Positions 24,755 through 34,491 of a stretch of DNA of 38,870 nucleotides are shown one piece after another. This DNA comes from Rhodosalinus sp046542825 (GTDB lineage: Bacteria > Pseudomonadota > Alphaproteobacteria > Rhodobacterales > Rhodobacteraceae). Position 1 is the first letter of the stretch, and the number at the start of each line of letters is the position of its first letter. The stretch is taken from the NCBI RefSeq assembly GCF_046542825.1, contig NZ_JBKHAQ010000014.1, positions 1 through 38,870 of the forward strand. The letters run 5' to 3'. The notes beneath the pieces were generated by a model. It worked only from the letters and a program-made list of their open reading frames with translations, ran no database searches and was not told the DNA's origin. The position numbers and the translations under genes are program-made.

Positions 24755-25660
24755 ATGGACTGGGACAAGCTCAGGATCTTCCATGCGGTGGCGGATGCCG
24801 GCTCGCTCACCCACGCCGGCGAACGGCTCAACCTGTCGCAATCCGCCGTCAGCCGGCAGATCCGCGCACTGGAGGAAAGCCTTGGCGCCACGCTGTTTCA
24901 CCGCCATGCCCGCGGCCTGATCCTGACCGAACAGGGCGAATTGCTCTTCGACGCGACCCGCGCCATGACCAAGCGGCTCGAAGCCGCCGCCGCGCGCATC
25001 CGCGACAGCGAGGAAGAGGTCTTTGGCGAACTCAAGGTCACCACGACCACCGGCTTCGGCTCGCTCTGGCTGGTGCCGCGGCTGGCGAAGTTCTACGCGC
25101 AGTATCCCGATCTCAAGATCGACCTGATGCTGGAAGAGCGGGTGCTCGACCTGCCGATGCGCGAGGCCGACGTGGCGATCCGCATGAAGGAGCCCAGCCA
25201 GGCGGACCTGATCCGCAAGCGGCTGATGGGCGTGCGGATGCGGCTGTTCGCGACGCCCGACTACCTGCGCGAGCACGGCACGCCCGAGACGCCCGAAGAG
25301 TTGTCGCACCACCGACTGATCTGTCAGAACCCGCGCGCGCCCCAGGTCAGCGCGGGGGCGAGCCTGGTGGGCCACCTGATGACCTATCAGCCGCGCTCGA
25401 CGCTGACGGTCAACAACTACTTCGGTGTCCTGCAGGGGGTGCTTGCGCGTCTGGGCATCGGCGTTTTGCCCGAATACCTGGCGCTCGACTTCCCCGAAGT
25501 GCAACCCGTGCTCCCGGATGTCGTCTCGAACGAGGTGCCGGTGTTCCTCGCCTACCCGGAAGAGTTGCGCCAGTCGCGCCGTATCGCCGCCTTCCGGGAC
25601 TTCGTGCAGGCCGAGATCATCGCGCAGCGGCGTCAGCAGCGGGACCGCGCGGCGGAGTAG
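24755..25660 (+). CDS. LysR-type transcriptional regulator
   Basis: A 301-residue LTTR. The N-terminal winged helix-turn-helix starts MDWDKLRIFHAVADAGSLT and carries the recognition helix in LSQSAVSRQIRALEE (about 28-42). The effector domain spans about 90-290, with typical segments GFGSLWLVPRLAKF and ADVAIRM. AAAGGA lies 9 nt before the ATG. Divergence from the indolepyruvate oxidoreductase gene, with a T-N11-A inverted repeat between, suggests it controls that gene and itself; the effector is unknown, aryl-2-oxoacids being a guess. A single TTAAGG lies in its leader region near 24715. Confidence 0.92.
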   Translation: MDWDKLRIFHAVADAGSLTHAGERLNLSQSAVSRQIRALEESLGATLFHRHARGLILTEQGELLFDATRAMTKRLEAAAARIRDSEEEVFGELKVTTTTGFGSLWLVPRLAKFYAQYPDLKIDLMLEERVLDLPMREADVAIRMKEPSQADLIRKRLMGVRMRLFATPDYLREHGTPETPEELSHHRLICQNPRAPQVSAGASLVGHLMTYQPRSTLTVNNYFGVLQGVLARLGIGVLPEYLALDFPEVQPVLPDVVSNEVPVFLAYPEELRQSRRIAAFRDFVQAEIIAQRRQQRDRAAE

Positions 25661-25723
25661 AAACTGGCGTGAGCCTTGCGCGCAACGCATAGCCGGCATG
25701 TCTGACCGTTTGGTCGAAACCGC

Positions 25724-25752
25724 TTGATCGATTCAGTCCTGCCACCTATTTC
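25724..25752 (+). promoter_or_regulatory. Candidate promoter of a small RNA
   Basis: TTGATC (25724-25729) and TATTTC (25747-25752) are separated by exactly 17 bp in an intergenic region, with a strong terminator about 80 bp further on and no coding frame between. Confidence 0.45.
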
Positions 25753-25758
25753 GACACT

Positions 25759-25841
25759 CGAAGGCGATGGCGCCTAGCAGCGCATCATCTTCATACCTCC
25801 CTGTTGGACTTGGGCCGAGACTTAGTCTCGGCCTTTTTTTT
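25759..25841 (+). ncRNA. Candidate intergenic small RNA (about 83 nt)
   Basis: The stretch between the promoter-like pair and the terminator begins with a hairpin AGGCG-ATGG-CGCCT (25762-25775), then a single-stranded C/U-rich region containing ACCTCCC (an anti-Shine-Dalgarno-like sequence), and ends in the terminator at 25813-25841. This is the architecture of a trans-acting, Hfq-type regulatory RNA. Ends are estimated from the promoter and terminator. The alternative is that the terminator simply belongs to the lysR-type gene, 150 bp upstream. Confidence 0.5.
25813..25841 (+). terminator. Strong Rho-independent terminator
   Basis: GGCCGAGAC (25813-25821) and GTCTCGGCC (25825-25833) form a perfect 9-bp stem with loop TTA, followed by eight T residues. 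This is the strongest intrinsic terminator in the window. Confidence 0.93.
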
Positions 25842-25882
25842 CGCGCACCGAATCGCGGGTCCTGTCGCCGGCGAAACGCGAA

Positions 25883-25906
25883 CGGCGCCCCGCAGGCAGG
25901 GCGCCG
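25883..25906 (-). terminator. Hairpin downstream of the 58-residue membrane-protein gene
   Basis: CGGCGCCC and GGGCGCCG form a perfect 8-bp stem around an 8-nt loop, 66 bp after the leftward stop at 25972. On that strand TTCGCGTTTCGC follows, a poor U tract, so termination is possible but not certain. Confidence 0.4.
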
Positions 25907-25971
25907 CTCCAAACGCCGCTGATTTCTACTTGGGGTTGAAGAGGCGCGCGCCCGTCGCTTCCCGCCTCGCC

Positions 25972-26148
25972 TCAGCCGACGTCGGTGGCGCCGCGGCGCA
26001 GCCGATCCTCGATGCCGTCCCGCGACAGGGAAGACTTGCGGTGGGCGCCATCGCGCATCTGCTTCTCGATCGCGCGCACGCTGATGTAGCCGAAGGCCAC
26101 CACGAAGCCGAGGGTGCCGAGGCAGAGAATGATCGGGAGCTGTTCCAT
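25972..26148 (-). CDS. Small single-pass membrane protein, unknown function
   Basis: A 58-residue protein: one hydrophobic helix (about 4-25, LPIILCLGTLGFVVAFGYISV), then a basic, polar tail with RAIEKQMRDGAHRKSSLSRDG. The ATG at 26148 is preferred to an earlier frame start at 26214 because AAAGGA lies 8 nt upstream and the extra residues are unlike a protein N-terminus. I do not recognise a function; the charge pattern suggests N-out/C-in insertion in the inner membrane. It sits alone between the small RNA locus and another small membrane-protein gene. Confidence 0.7.
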   Translation of the reverse strand: MEQLPIILCLGTLGFVVAFGYISVRAIEKQMRDGAHRKSSLSRDGIEDRLRRGATDVG

Positions 26149-26347
26149 GAGAGATGTCCTTTCCTGTTGGCGAGTTCTGTAGTCAGGTACGCCGCACAGG
26201 CCGTGCCGGATCAACGTGGGTTGGCGAAAATGACTTTGTTTTCAGTAGCATGCAAAGGCATACCGAGCGACGGGCGGCAGAAATGGACGCAGCGTCAACA
26301 GCTTGCGCGCCGCAGCGCAGCGAAACCGCCCCCGCCTCACGCGCCGT

Positions 26348-26608
26348 TCACGAAATGATGAGCACCACCGCCAGCCAGAAGAGTGCAAGCCCGACAAGGC
26401 CGAACTGCGCCGCGAAGAGGCTGAGCCCGAAGAGGAAGGCCAGCACGGAGGCCACCACGCCCGTCTGCCGTGCCACGGGCAGCCGGTCGAGCGCGGCGTC
26501 GATCTGCGCGGCCGAGCGCGTGCGCCAGATCGCGGCGATCAGCGATGCGCTGACCAGACGGCACTGGCGTGCGACGGGCAGCATGACGGTGCGGCGCGGG
26601 TCGGGCAT
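26348..26608 (-). CDS. Small membrane protein, unknown function
   Basis: An 86-residue protein with a polar, Arg-rich first half (MPDPRRTVMLPVARQCRLVSASLIAAIWRTR) and a hydrophobic second half forming one or two helices (about 45-86) up to the C-terminus. A purine-rich AGGAGGAGAC immediately precedes the ATG at 26608, a very strong ribosome site; an internal ATG nine codons in is less likely. It is divergent from purL. No family is recognised. Confidence 0.65.
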   Translation of the reverse strand: MPDPRRTVMLPVARQCRLVSASLIAAIWRTRSAAQIDAALDRLPVARQTGVVASVLAFLFGLSLFAAQFGLVGLALFWLAVVLIIS

Positions 26609-26729
26609 GTCTCCTCCTGTGCACGGACGGTATCACAACGCTCCGCGCGGCCGCAACTGCCGGCACTTTCCCCCTGCCCGCCCATGCCCTAAGAGGGGCG
26701 CCGAGCACCGCAGAGGGAACCGTCCGCGC

Positions 26730-28904
<2,175 letters not shown>

Positions 28905-28910
28905 GGCGGC

Positions 28911-28976
28911 CAAGGGCCTTGCAAGGCCCTTGAAGCGGTTTGCGAAACCGCTTCAAGGCGCTTTCCAAGCGCCTTG
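28911..28976. repeat. Three abutting 10-bp-stem hairpins between convergent genes
   Basis: Hairpin 1: CAAGGGCCTT/AAGGCCCTTG, 28911-28932, centre GC. Hairpin 2: GAAGCGGTTT/AAACCGCTTC, 28932-28954, loop GCG. Hairpin 3: CAAGGCGCTT/AAGCGCCTTG, 28954-28976, loop TCC. All three stems are perfect, and neighbours share one base. Arms 1 and 3 differ by a GC/CG swap mirrored on the other side, as expected if base pairing is conserved. No T run follows. It lies between the purL stop and the stop of the leftward dehydrogenase gene. Confidence 0.93.
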
Positions 28977-28983
28977 CCCTCGC

Positions 28984-29862
28984 TCAATCCTGCGCGAAGG
29001 CGCGCAGCCGCCGGATCAGCGAAGAGGTATCCCAGCGCCCGCCGCCCATCGCCTGCACGTCCTTGTAGAACTGGTCGACCAGCGCGGTGACGGGCAGCGC
29101 CGCCCCGATCTCGTCGCCCGTGGACAGGCAGATGCCCAGGTCCTTGCGCATCCAGTCCACCGCGAAACCGAAGTCGAATTCGTCCGCCAGCATCGTGTCA
29201 GAGCGGTTCTCCATCTGCCACGACCCCGCCGCGCCCTTCGAGATCACCTCGACCAGCTGCGCGCCGTCCAGCCCCGCCCGGTCGGCGAAGTTGAGCGCCT
29301 CGGAGAGTCCCTGCAGCAGGCCGGCGATGGCGATCTGGTTGCACATCTTCGCCAGTTGCCCGGCCCCGGAGGCCCCCAGCCTGCGGCAGGTTGCGGCATA
29401 GGCCGCGATCACCGGTTCGGCACGGGCATAGGCGCCCTCGTCGCCACCGCACATGACCGACAGCTTGCCGTTCTCGGCCCCGGCCTGCCCGCCCGAGACG
29501 GGCGCGTCCACGAAGCTCACCTGGCGCTGCGCGGCCGCAGCATGAAGCTCCTCGGTGACCCGCTTCGACACCGTGGTGTGATCGACGAAGACGGTCCCGG
29601 GCGCCAACCCCGCAAGGGCGCCATGCTCGCCCAGGCAAACCTCGCGCAGGTCGTCATCGTTGCCGACGCAGGCCATGACGAACTCCGCGCCTTCCGCCGC
29701 CTCGCGCGGTGTGGGCGCGCTGGCCCCGCCATGTTCGCCGACCCAGCGCTCGGCCTTCGCCGCCGTCCGGTTGTAGACCGTCACCTCGTGGCCCGCGCGC
29801 ACCAGATGTCCGGCCATGGGATAGCCCATGACCCCTAGCCCGATGAATGCCACCTTTGCCAC
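28984..29862 (-). CDS. 3-hydroxyisobutyrate dehydrogenase-family (beta-hydroxyacid) dehydrogenase
   Basis: A 292-residue NAD(P)-dependent oxidoreductase of the beta-hydroxyacid dehydrogenase family. The Rossmann motif GLGVMGYPMAGHL is at 8-20, the substrate-binding signature DAPVSGGQAGAENGKL at 119-133, and the catalytic lysine is Lys172 in GAGQLAKMCNQ. Family members act on 3-hydroxyisobutyrate, tartronate semialdehyde or similar acids; NRT after strand 2 (31-33) suggests NADP preference. The start is GTG at 29862, with GGAGG 7 nt before it; longer frames have no family similarity. Divergent from the penicillin-acylase-type gene and convergent with purL. Confidence 0.9.
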   Translation of the reverse strand: MAKVAFIGLGVMGYPMAGHLVRAGHEVTVYNRTAAKAERWVGEHGGASAPTPREAAEGAEFVMACVGNDDDLREVCLGEHGALAGLAPGTVFVDHTTVSKRVTEELHAAAAQRQVSFVDAPVSGGQAGAENGKLSVMCGGDEGAYARAEPVIAAYAATCRRLGASGAGQLAKMCNQIAIAGLLQGLSEALNFADRAGLDGAQLVEVISKGAAGSWQMENRSDTMLADEFDFGFAVDWMRKDLGICLSTGDEIGAALPVTALVDQFYKDVQAMGGGRWDTSSLIRRLRAFAQD

Positions 29863-29956
29863 TGGTCTGCCTCCTCGTCGCTCTTGCCTTTCGCGTCCGG
29901 GCGGGGTTGTCTCGCGCCCGTCGGCTGAAGGCAAGGCCGGGGGAGAAAGGCGCGCG

Positions 29957-32428
29957 ATGGGCAGGGTGATCCGCTGGCTCTTCGGCATCGCCACGGCGCT
30001 CGTGGCGCTCGTGGCGCTGGGCGCGCTTTTCGTCTACTATCTCTCCTCGCGCTCGCTGCCAGACTACGATGCCACGCTGGAGGTGGCGGGCATCGGCGCC
30101 CCGGTCGAGATCGTGCGCGACACGGCGAACGTGCCGCACATCTTCGGGCAGGCGGACGCCGACGTCTTCTTCGGGCTGGGCTACGCCCACGCGCAGGACC
30201 GGCTGTGGCAGATGGTCGTGCTGCGGCGCACCGTGCAGGGCCGGCTGTCGGAGATGTTCGGCGCCCGCACGCTCGACATCGACACGCTGCTGCGGCGGCT
30301 CGACCTCTACCGCCTCGCCCAGCGCTCGGTCGAGGCGCAGGATGCGCGCACGCGCGCCGCGCTCGAGGCCTATGCCGCGGGCGTCAACGCGCGCCTGGAG
30401 CAGATCAACCGCGAAAGCCTGGGCCGCGGCGCGCCCGAGTTCTTCCTCTTCGACGCACCCATCGCGCCCTGGCAGCCGGCGGATTCGCTGGCCCTTGTCA
30501 AGCTGCTGGCGTTGCAGCTGTCGGGGCACCTGAGCCAGGAGGTGCTACAGGCGCGCGTCTCGCTCGCGCTCGAGGATCGTCCCGGCAAGGTGGAGGACAT
30601 CCTGCCCGAGGCCCCCGGCGGCGGCATCGCCGCCCTTCCCGACTATGCGAGCCTCGTGCCCGGCGTTCGGCGCCATGCGAAGGCCGCTCCGCCCCCGGCC
30701 GATCCGCTCTGGCCCGTGGCAACACCCCGTTTCGCCGGCGCCTCCAATGCCTGGGCCGCGGCGCCGAAACGATCGGCCGCGGGCGGCACGCTGCTGGCCA
30801 GCGACCCGCACCTCGGCTTCTCGGCGCCGTCGATCTGGTATCTGGCGCGGCTTGAACTGTCCTCCGGCGGGGTGATCGGCGGGACGATTCCCGGCGTCCC
30901 GGCAGTCATGACAGGGCGGTCGGACCGGCTGGGCTGGGGGCTGACCACGTCCAACCTTGATGATCAGGACGTGCTGCTCGAGGAGATCAACCCCGACAAC
31001 CCGGAGGAATACCGAACACCGGACGGCTGGGCGCGCTTCGAAACGCGGCGCAGCATCGTGGAAGTCAAGGATCGTGCGCCCGTCACCGTCACCCTGCGCT
31101 GGACCGAAAACGGCCCCGTGCTGCCGCCCGATCAATTCGCGCTGGGCACGGTCACGCCGCCGGGCCATGTCGCGGCCCTGTCATGGACGGCGCTGTCGGA
31201 CCGCGACACCACGTTGCGATCCGCGATCGAGCTCATGCATTCCGGCAGCGTCGACGAGGCGCTGGAGGCTGCGGCGTGGTTCGTCGCGCCCTCGCAGAAC
31301 CTGATCGTGGCCGACCGCGAGCGCATCGCGCTGCAAATGATCGGCGCGATGCCGCGACGCGATGCGGACCACCGCACGCAAGGGCGGATGCCGGCCTTCG
31401 GATACCTGCCCGAGAACCGCTGGCAGGGCACCCTGCCCTTCGAGTCCAACCCGCGCTTCGTCGATCCGCAGGGCGGCATCGTGGGCAACACCAACAACAA
31501 GATCGTCGACCGGCCCTTTCCGCTGCACGTCTCGCACTGGTGGGGCGACACCCAGCGCGTCGAGCGCTGGCAGCGTCTGATGCAGAGCCGCGAGATCCAC
31601 ACCCGCGACAGCTTTGTCGAGGCGCAGCTCGACACGGTGAGCCACACGGCGCGGTCGCTGCTGCCGCTGGTGGGCGCCGACCTGTGGTTCACCGGAGAGG
31701 CCGCGCCGGCCGGCACGCCCGAACGCCAGCGCCAGCGAGCGCTGCAGCTTCTCGCCGAATGGAACGGCGAGATGAACGAACACATGCCCGAGCCGCTGAT
31801 CTACGCCGCCTGGATGCGCGCGTTGCAGGAGCGGCTGATCCAGGACGACCTCGGCCCGCTTGCAGACGAGTTCACCCACCCAGAGCCGCTGTTCATCGAG
31901 CGCGTGTTCCGCGACGTGGACGGCGCGAGCGAATGGTGCGACATCCGGCAGTCGAGCGCGGTCGAGACCTGCACCGACATCGCGCGCCTCGCGCTCGACG
32001 ATGCGCTCCTCTGGATCGGCGAGCGCTATGGAAGTCAGCTCGAATCGCTGCGGTGGGGGGATGCGCATCAGGCCGCGCACGACCACCAGACGCTGGGCGA
32101 GGTTCCGCTGCTGCGATACTTCGTGAACATCCGCCAGTCGACCAGCGGCGGCGACAACACGCTGATGCGGGGCCTGACCGGCGGCGAGGAGCCGGACCCC
32201 TTCCTCAACGTGCATGGCGCCGGCTATCGCGGCGTCTACGATTTCGCCGACCCGGACAGTTCGGTCTTCATCTCCTCGACCGGGCAGTCGGGGCACTTCC
32301 TGTCACGGCACTACGACGACATGGGCCAGCTCTGGCGCCGGGGCGAATACGTCAACATGTCGCTCGACCCCGATCTGGCGCGCGCGGGCGCGGTGGGCGT
32401 CACCGTGCTGCAGCCCGAGGAGTCATAG
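29957..32428 (+). CDS. Penicillin acylase-family (Ntn) hydrolase
   Basis: An 823-residue precursor of the penicillin G acylase/acyl-homoserine-lactone acylase superfamily. A membrane anchor or uncleaved signal occupies residues about 5-30, so the enzyme should be periplasmic and tethered. The alpha region holds RDTANVPHIFG and GYAHAQDRLWQM. Autoproteolysis is expected before Ser263 in GASNAWA, which becomes the N-terminal nucleophile of the beta chain; ASDPHLGFSAPSIWY follows. Candidates for its substrates are N-acyl amides such as acyl-homoserine lactones or cyclic lipopeptides; none can be chosen from sequence. The ATG at 29957 follows AAAGG by 6 nt. Confidence 0.93.
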   Translation: MGRVIRWLFGIATALVALVALGALFVYYLSSRSLPDYDATLEVAGIGAPVEIVRDTANVPHIFGQADADVFFGLGYAHAQDRLWQMVVLRRTVQGRLSEMFGARTLDIDTLLRRLDLYRLAQRSVEAQDARTRAALEAYAAGVNARLEQINRESLGRGAPEFFLFDAPIAPWQPADSLALVKLLALQLSGHLSQEVLQARVSLALEDRPGKVEDILPEAPGGGIAALPDYASLVPGVRRHAKAAPPPADPLWPVATPRFAGASNAWAAAPKRSAAGGTLLASDPHLGFSAPSIWYLARLELSSGGVIGGTIPGVPAVMTGRSDRLGWGLTTSNLDDQDVLLEEINPDNPEEYRTPDGWARFETRRSIVEVKDRAPVTVTLRWTENGPVLPPDQFALGTVTPPGHVAALSWTALSDRDTTLRSAIELMHSGSVDEALEAAAWFVAPSQNLIVADRERIALQMIGAMPRRDADHRTQGRMPAFGYLPENRWQGTLPFESNPRFVDPQGGIVGNTNNKIVDRPFPLHVSHWWGDTQRVERWQRLMQSREIHTRDSFVEAQLDTVSHTARSLLPLVGADLWFTGEAAPAGTPERQRQRALQLLAEWNGEMNEHMPEPLIYAAWMRALQERLIQDDLGPLADEFTHPEPLFIERVFRDVDGASEWCDIRQSSAVETCTDIARLALDDALLWIGERYGSQLESLRWGDAHQAAHDHQTLGEVPLLRYFVNIRQSTSGGDNTLMRGLTGGEEPDPFLNVHGAGYRGVYDFADPDSSVFISSTGQSGHFLSRHYDDMGQLWRRGEYVNMSLDPDLARAGAVGVTVLQPEES

Positions 32429-32801
32429 CCCGAAGCGGCGGTTGCGACCTGTGAGACCCGGGGCTCCGGCATGCACCGCTGGCAGGAAAAATCCCGATTT
32501 CCGGGCTTGGCATGACATGATTTGATGTGACACATCCTCCCGCGGCTCGATCTCGACCATGCCCCCCTGCCGCACGCGCTGGCAGCGACCCGCACGCTCA
32601 CGGCGGCCGCAACCGGCCGGGGTCCACTCGATCCGCCGCCAGCCACCGGCCGCGCGAGGCCGGGGACAGCCCGGCGGGTCGTCTCGCAAGCGGTCTGCCT
32701 GAATGGTCCGGGCGATCGCGCGACCCGCTCGGGATACCGGGTTTCGACGCGGTCGAAGAGCCCCGCATGGGGCGATGAGCCGCCCCGCCGGGCGGCCTTG
32801 C
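32429..32801. other. Intergenic region between convergent genes
   Basis: About 370 bp without a recognisable gene. It contains the small perfect palindrome GATGTG-A-CACATC (32523-32535) in an AT-richer patch, and near the hflX end a stem GCCGCCC/GGGCGGC (32779-32796) that may end hflX transcription, though no T run follows. Leftward open frames here are short and Arg/Pro-rich. Confidence 0.45.
32779..32796 (-). terminator. Possible hairpin terminator after hflX
   Basis: A perfect 7-bp stem GCCGCCC/GGGCGGC with a 4-nt loop, 5 bp beyond the hflX stop. Without a U tract, its role as terminator is tentative. Confidence 0.4.
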
Positions 32802-33980
32802 TCAATGCGCCATCGCCCGGAACTGCGCGGCCTGCCTGGGCGACCAGCGCACGCGGAGGTGATAGCCGCCCTCGTCCTGCGCCTCGTCCAGCACCACGCC
32901 CTTCTCGAAGAGCCAGGCGCGGCGGCGCCCGTCGTCGAAGCCGAGGTCCAGCTGTTCCTCCCGCCGCTCGCCTTCGAGCGCGCGGGCGATGCCGGCGGTC
33001 AGATCGGCCATGCCTTCGCCCGAAAGCGCCGAAATCGCCAGCACCTCGGGCCGCCTGTCGGCGGTCGCGCGCGCCGCCGTGGCGTCCTCGGCAGGCAGCA
33101 GGTCCAGCTTGTTCCACACCTCGATCCGCGGCGTCGTCTCGACCACGCCCAGATCCCCGAGAATCGCCTCGACGTCGCGCTTCTGCTCCTCGGTCTCTGG
33201 GTGCGCGATGTCGCGGACGTGCAGGATCAGGTCCGCCTCCAGCACCTCTTCCAGCGTGGCGCGGAAGGCGGCGACCAGTTCGGTCGGCAGATCGGAAATG
33301 AAGCCCACCGTGTCCGACAGGATCACCTCGGGCCCCTCGGGCAGCCGGATCGCCCGCATCGTGGGATCGAGCGTGGCGAAGAGCATGTCCTTTGCCATCA
33401 CCTCCGCCCCCGTGAGGCGGTTGAAGAGCGTGGACTTGCCGGCGTTGGTGTAGCCCACCAGCGCGACGACCGGATAGGGCACCTTGGCGCGCGCCGCGCG
33501 ATGCAGCGTGCGGGTCCTGACCACCTTGTCGAGCTGGCGGCGCAGGCGGACGAGCTGTTCGTCGATGGCGCGGCGGTCGGCCTCGATCTGCGTCTCGCCC
33601 GGGCCGCCCACGAAGCCCAGACCGCCCCTCTGCCGCTCCAGGTGGGTCCAGGCGCGCACGAGCCGCGTGCGCTGATAGGAAAGCGCGGCCATCTCGACCT
33701 GCAGCACACCCTCGCGGGTGGCGGCGCGGTCCGAGAATATCTCCAGGATCAGGCCGGTGCGGTCCAGCAGCTTGACCTTCCATGCGCGCTCGAGGTTCCG
33801 CTGCTGCACCGGCGTGACCGGGCCGTCGATCAGCACAAGCTCGATCCCGTCGGCCTTCAGCCGTTCGCCGATCTCGTCGATCTTGCCGGAGCCGAGGAGC
33901 GTGCCGGGCTGTGCCCTGGGCAGGCGCACGATCTCGGCCCATTCGACCTCCAGCCCGGGCAGCGCCGCAGCAAGCGCCAC
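32802..33980 (-). CDS. hflX: GTPase HflX (5' end uncertain)
   Basis: HflX is a ribosome-associated GTPase that splits stalled 70S ribosomes. Counting from GTG 33980 there are 392 residues: an N-terminal nucleotide-binding HflX domain, a coiled-coil linker (about 90-160) with GGPGETQIE at 125-133, then the G domain with G1 GYTNAGKST at 176-184, G3 DTVGF and G4 NKLD. The frame remains similar to the family for about 27 codons before 33980 (SGITRAAVLHPDIR...DPAHALDEAV), yet no ATG, GTG or TTG occurs in that frame back to a stop at 34125-34127. The only nearby ATG (34072) is in another frame. Either a rare start is used or a single-base shift separates start and body. It follows hfq, as in most proteobacteria. 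Confidence 0.92.
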   Translation of the reverse strand: MALAAALPGLEVEWAEIVRLPRAQPGTLLGSGKIDEIGERLKADGIELVLIDGPVTPVQQRNLERAWKVKLLDRTGLILEIFSDRAATREGVLQVEMAALSYQRTRLVRAWTHLERQRGGLGFVGGPGETQIEADRRAIDEQLVRLRRQLDKVVRTRTLHRAARAKVPYPVVALVGYTNAGKSTLFNRLTGAEVMAKDMLFATLDPTMRAIRLPEGPEVILSDTVGFISDLPTELVAAFRATLEEVLEADLILHVRDIAHPETEEQKRDVEAILGDLGVVETTPRIEVWNKLDLLPAEDATAARATADRRPEVLAISALSGEGMADLTAGIARALEGERREEQLDLGFDDGRRRAWLFEKGVVLDEAQDEGGYHLRVRWSPRQAAQFRAMAH

Positions 33981-34077
33981 GGCCTCGTCAAGGGCATGGG
34001 CGGGGTCGCGGCTGTCGCGCGCAGTCCGGATGTCGGGGTGCAGGACCGCCGCGCGCGTGATGCCGCTGTCATCCGTC

Positions 34078-34317
34078 TCAGCTATTGTCGTCGCCGTCGT
34101 AAAGGTTGATCGGCTGCGAGGGCATCACCGTCGAGATCGCGTGCTTGTAGACCAGCTGCGACTGTCCGTCGCGGCGCAGCAGCACGCAGAAGTTGTCGAA
34201 CCAGGTGATGACACCCTGCAGTTTCACGCCATTGATCAGGAAGACCGTCACCGGCACCTTCGTCTTGCGCACATGGTTGAGGAAGGTGTCCTGCAGGTTC
34301 TGGCGGTCCGAGGCCAT
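34078..34317 (-). CDS. hfq: RNA chaperone Hfq
   Basis: Hfq is the hexameric Sm-like protein that pairs small RNAs with mRNAs. The 79-residue product has the Sm1 region (VPVTVFLINGVKLQGVITWFDNFCVLL, about 20-46) and the Sm2 motif YKHAIST near 58-64, with the short C-terminus usual in alphaproteobacteria. AGGGA lies 7 nt before the ATG at 34317; an in-frame upstream extension is unlike Hfq. It precedes hflX, the conserved order, with about 175 bp separating it from trkH upstream. Confidence 0.97.
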   Translation of the reverse strand: MASDRQNLQDTFLNHVRKTKVPVTVFLINGVKLQGVITWFDNFCVLLRRDGQSQLVYKHAISTVMPSQPINLYDGDDNS

Positions 34318-34393
34318 ATGGTGTCCCTTTTTGTCCTTTTCTTCCCGCAGGACTGCATCTGTCAGCCAGCCGGGAAATGGTCCCTGTCGTTGC

Positions 34394-34426
34394 GCGGGCG
34401 CCCGCGGCGCGCCGCGATGCGGCATC
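34394..34426. repeat. Three adjoining short palindromes between trkH and hfq
   Basis: GCGGGCGCCCGC (34394-34405), GCGGCGCGCCGC (34404-34415) and GATGC-G-GCATC (34416-34426) follow one another. They lie in the 5' region of hfq and after the trkH stop, and might act as a terminator or a 5'-UTR structure; at this GC content some palindromes are expected by chance. Confidence 0.45.
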
Positions 34427-34491
34427 GTGTCCGGGGCAGGAGTATGGGATGCAACCGGCGGAGTTTCCAGCCCCAAATTATCGACGAAGCC

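Noticed and set aside
32423..32689. Leftward 88-codon frame between the acylase-family and hflX genes
   Set aside because: Composition is Arg/Pro/Gly-rich and it has no ribosome site; it overlaps the end of the acylase-family gene.
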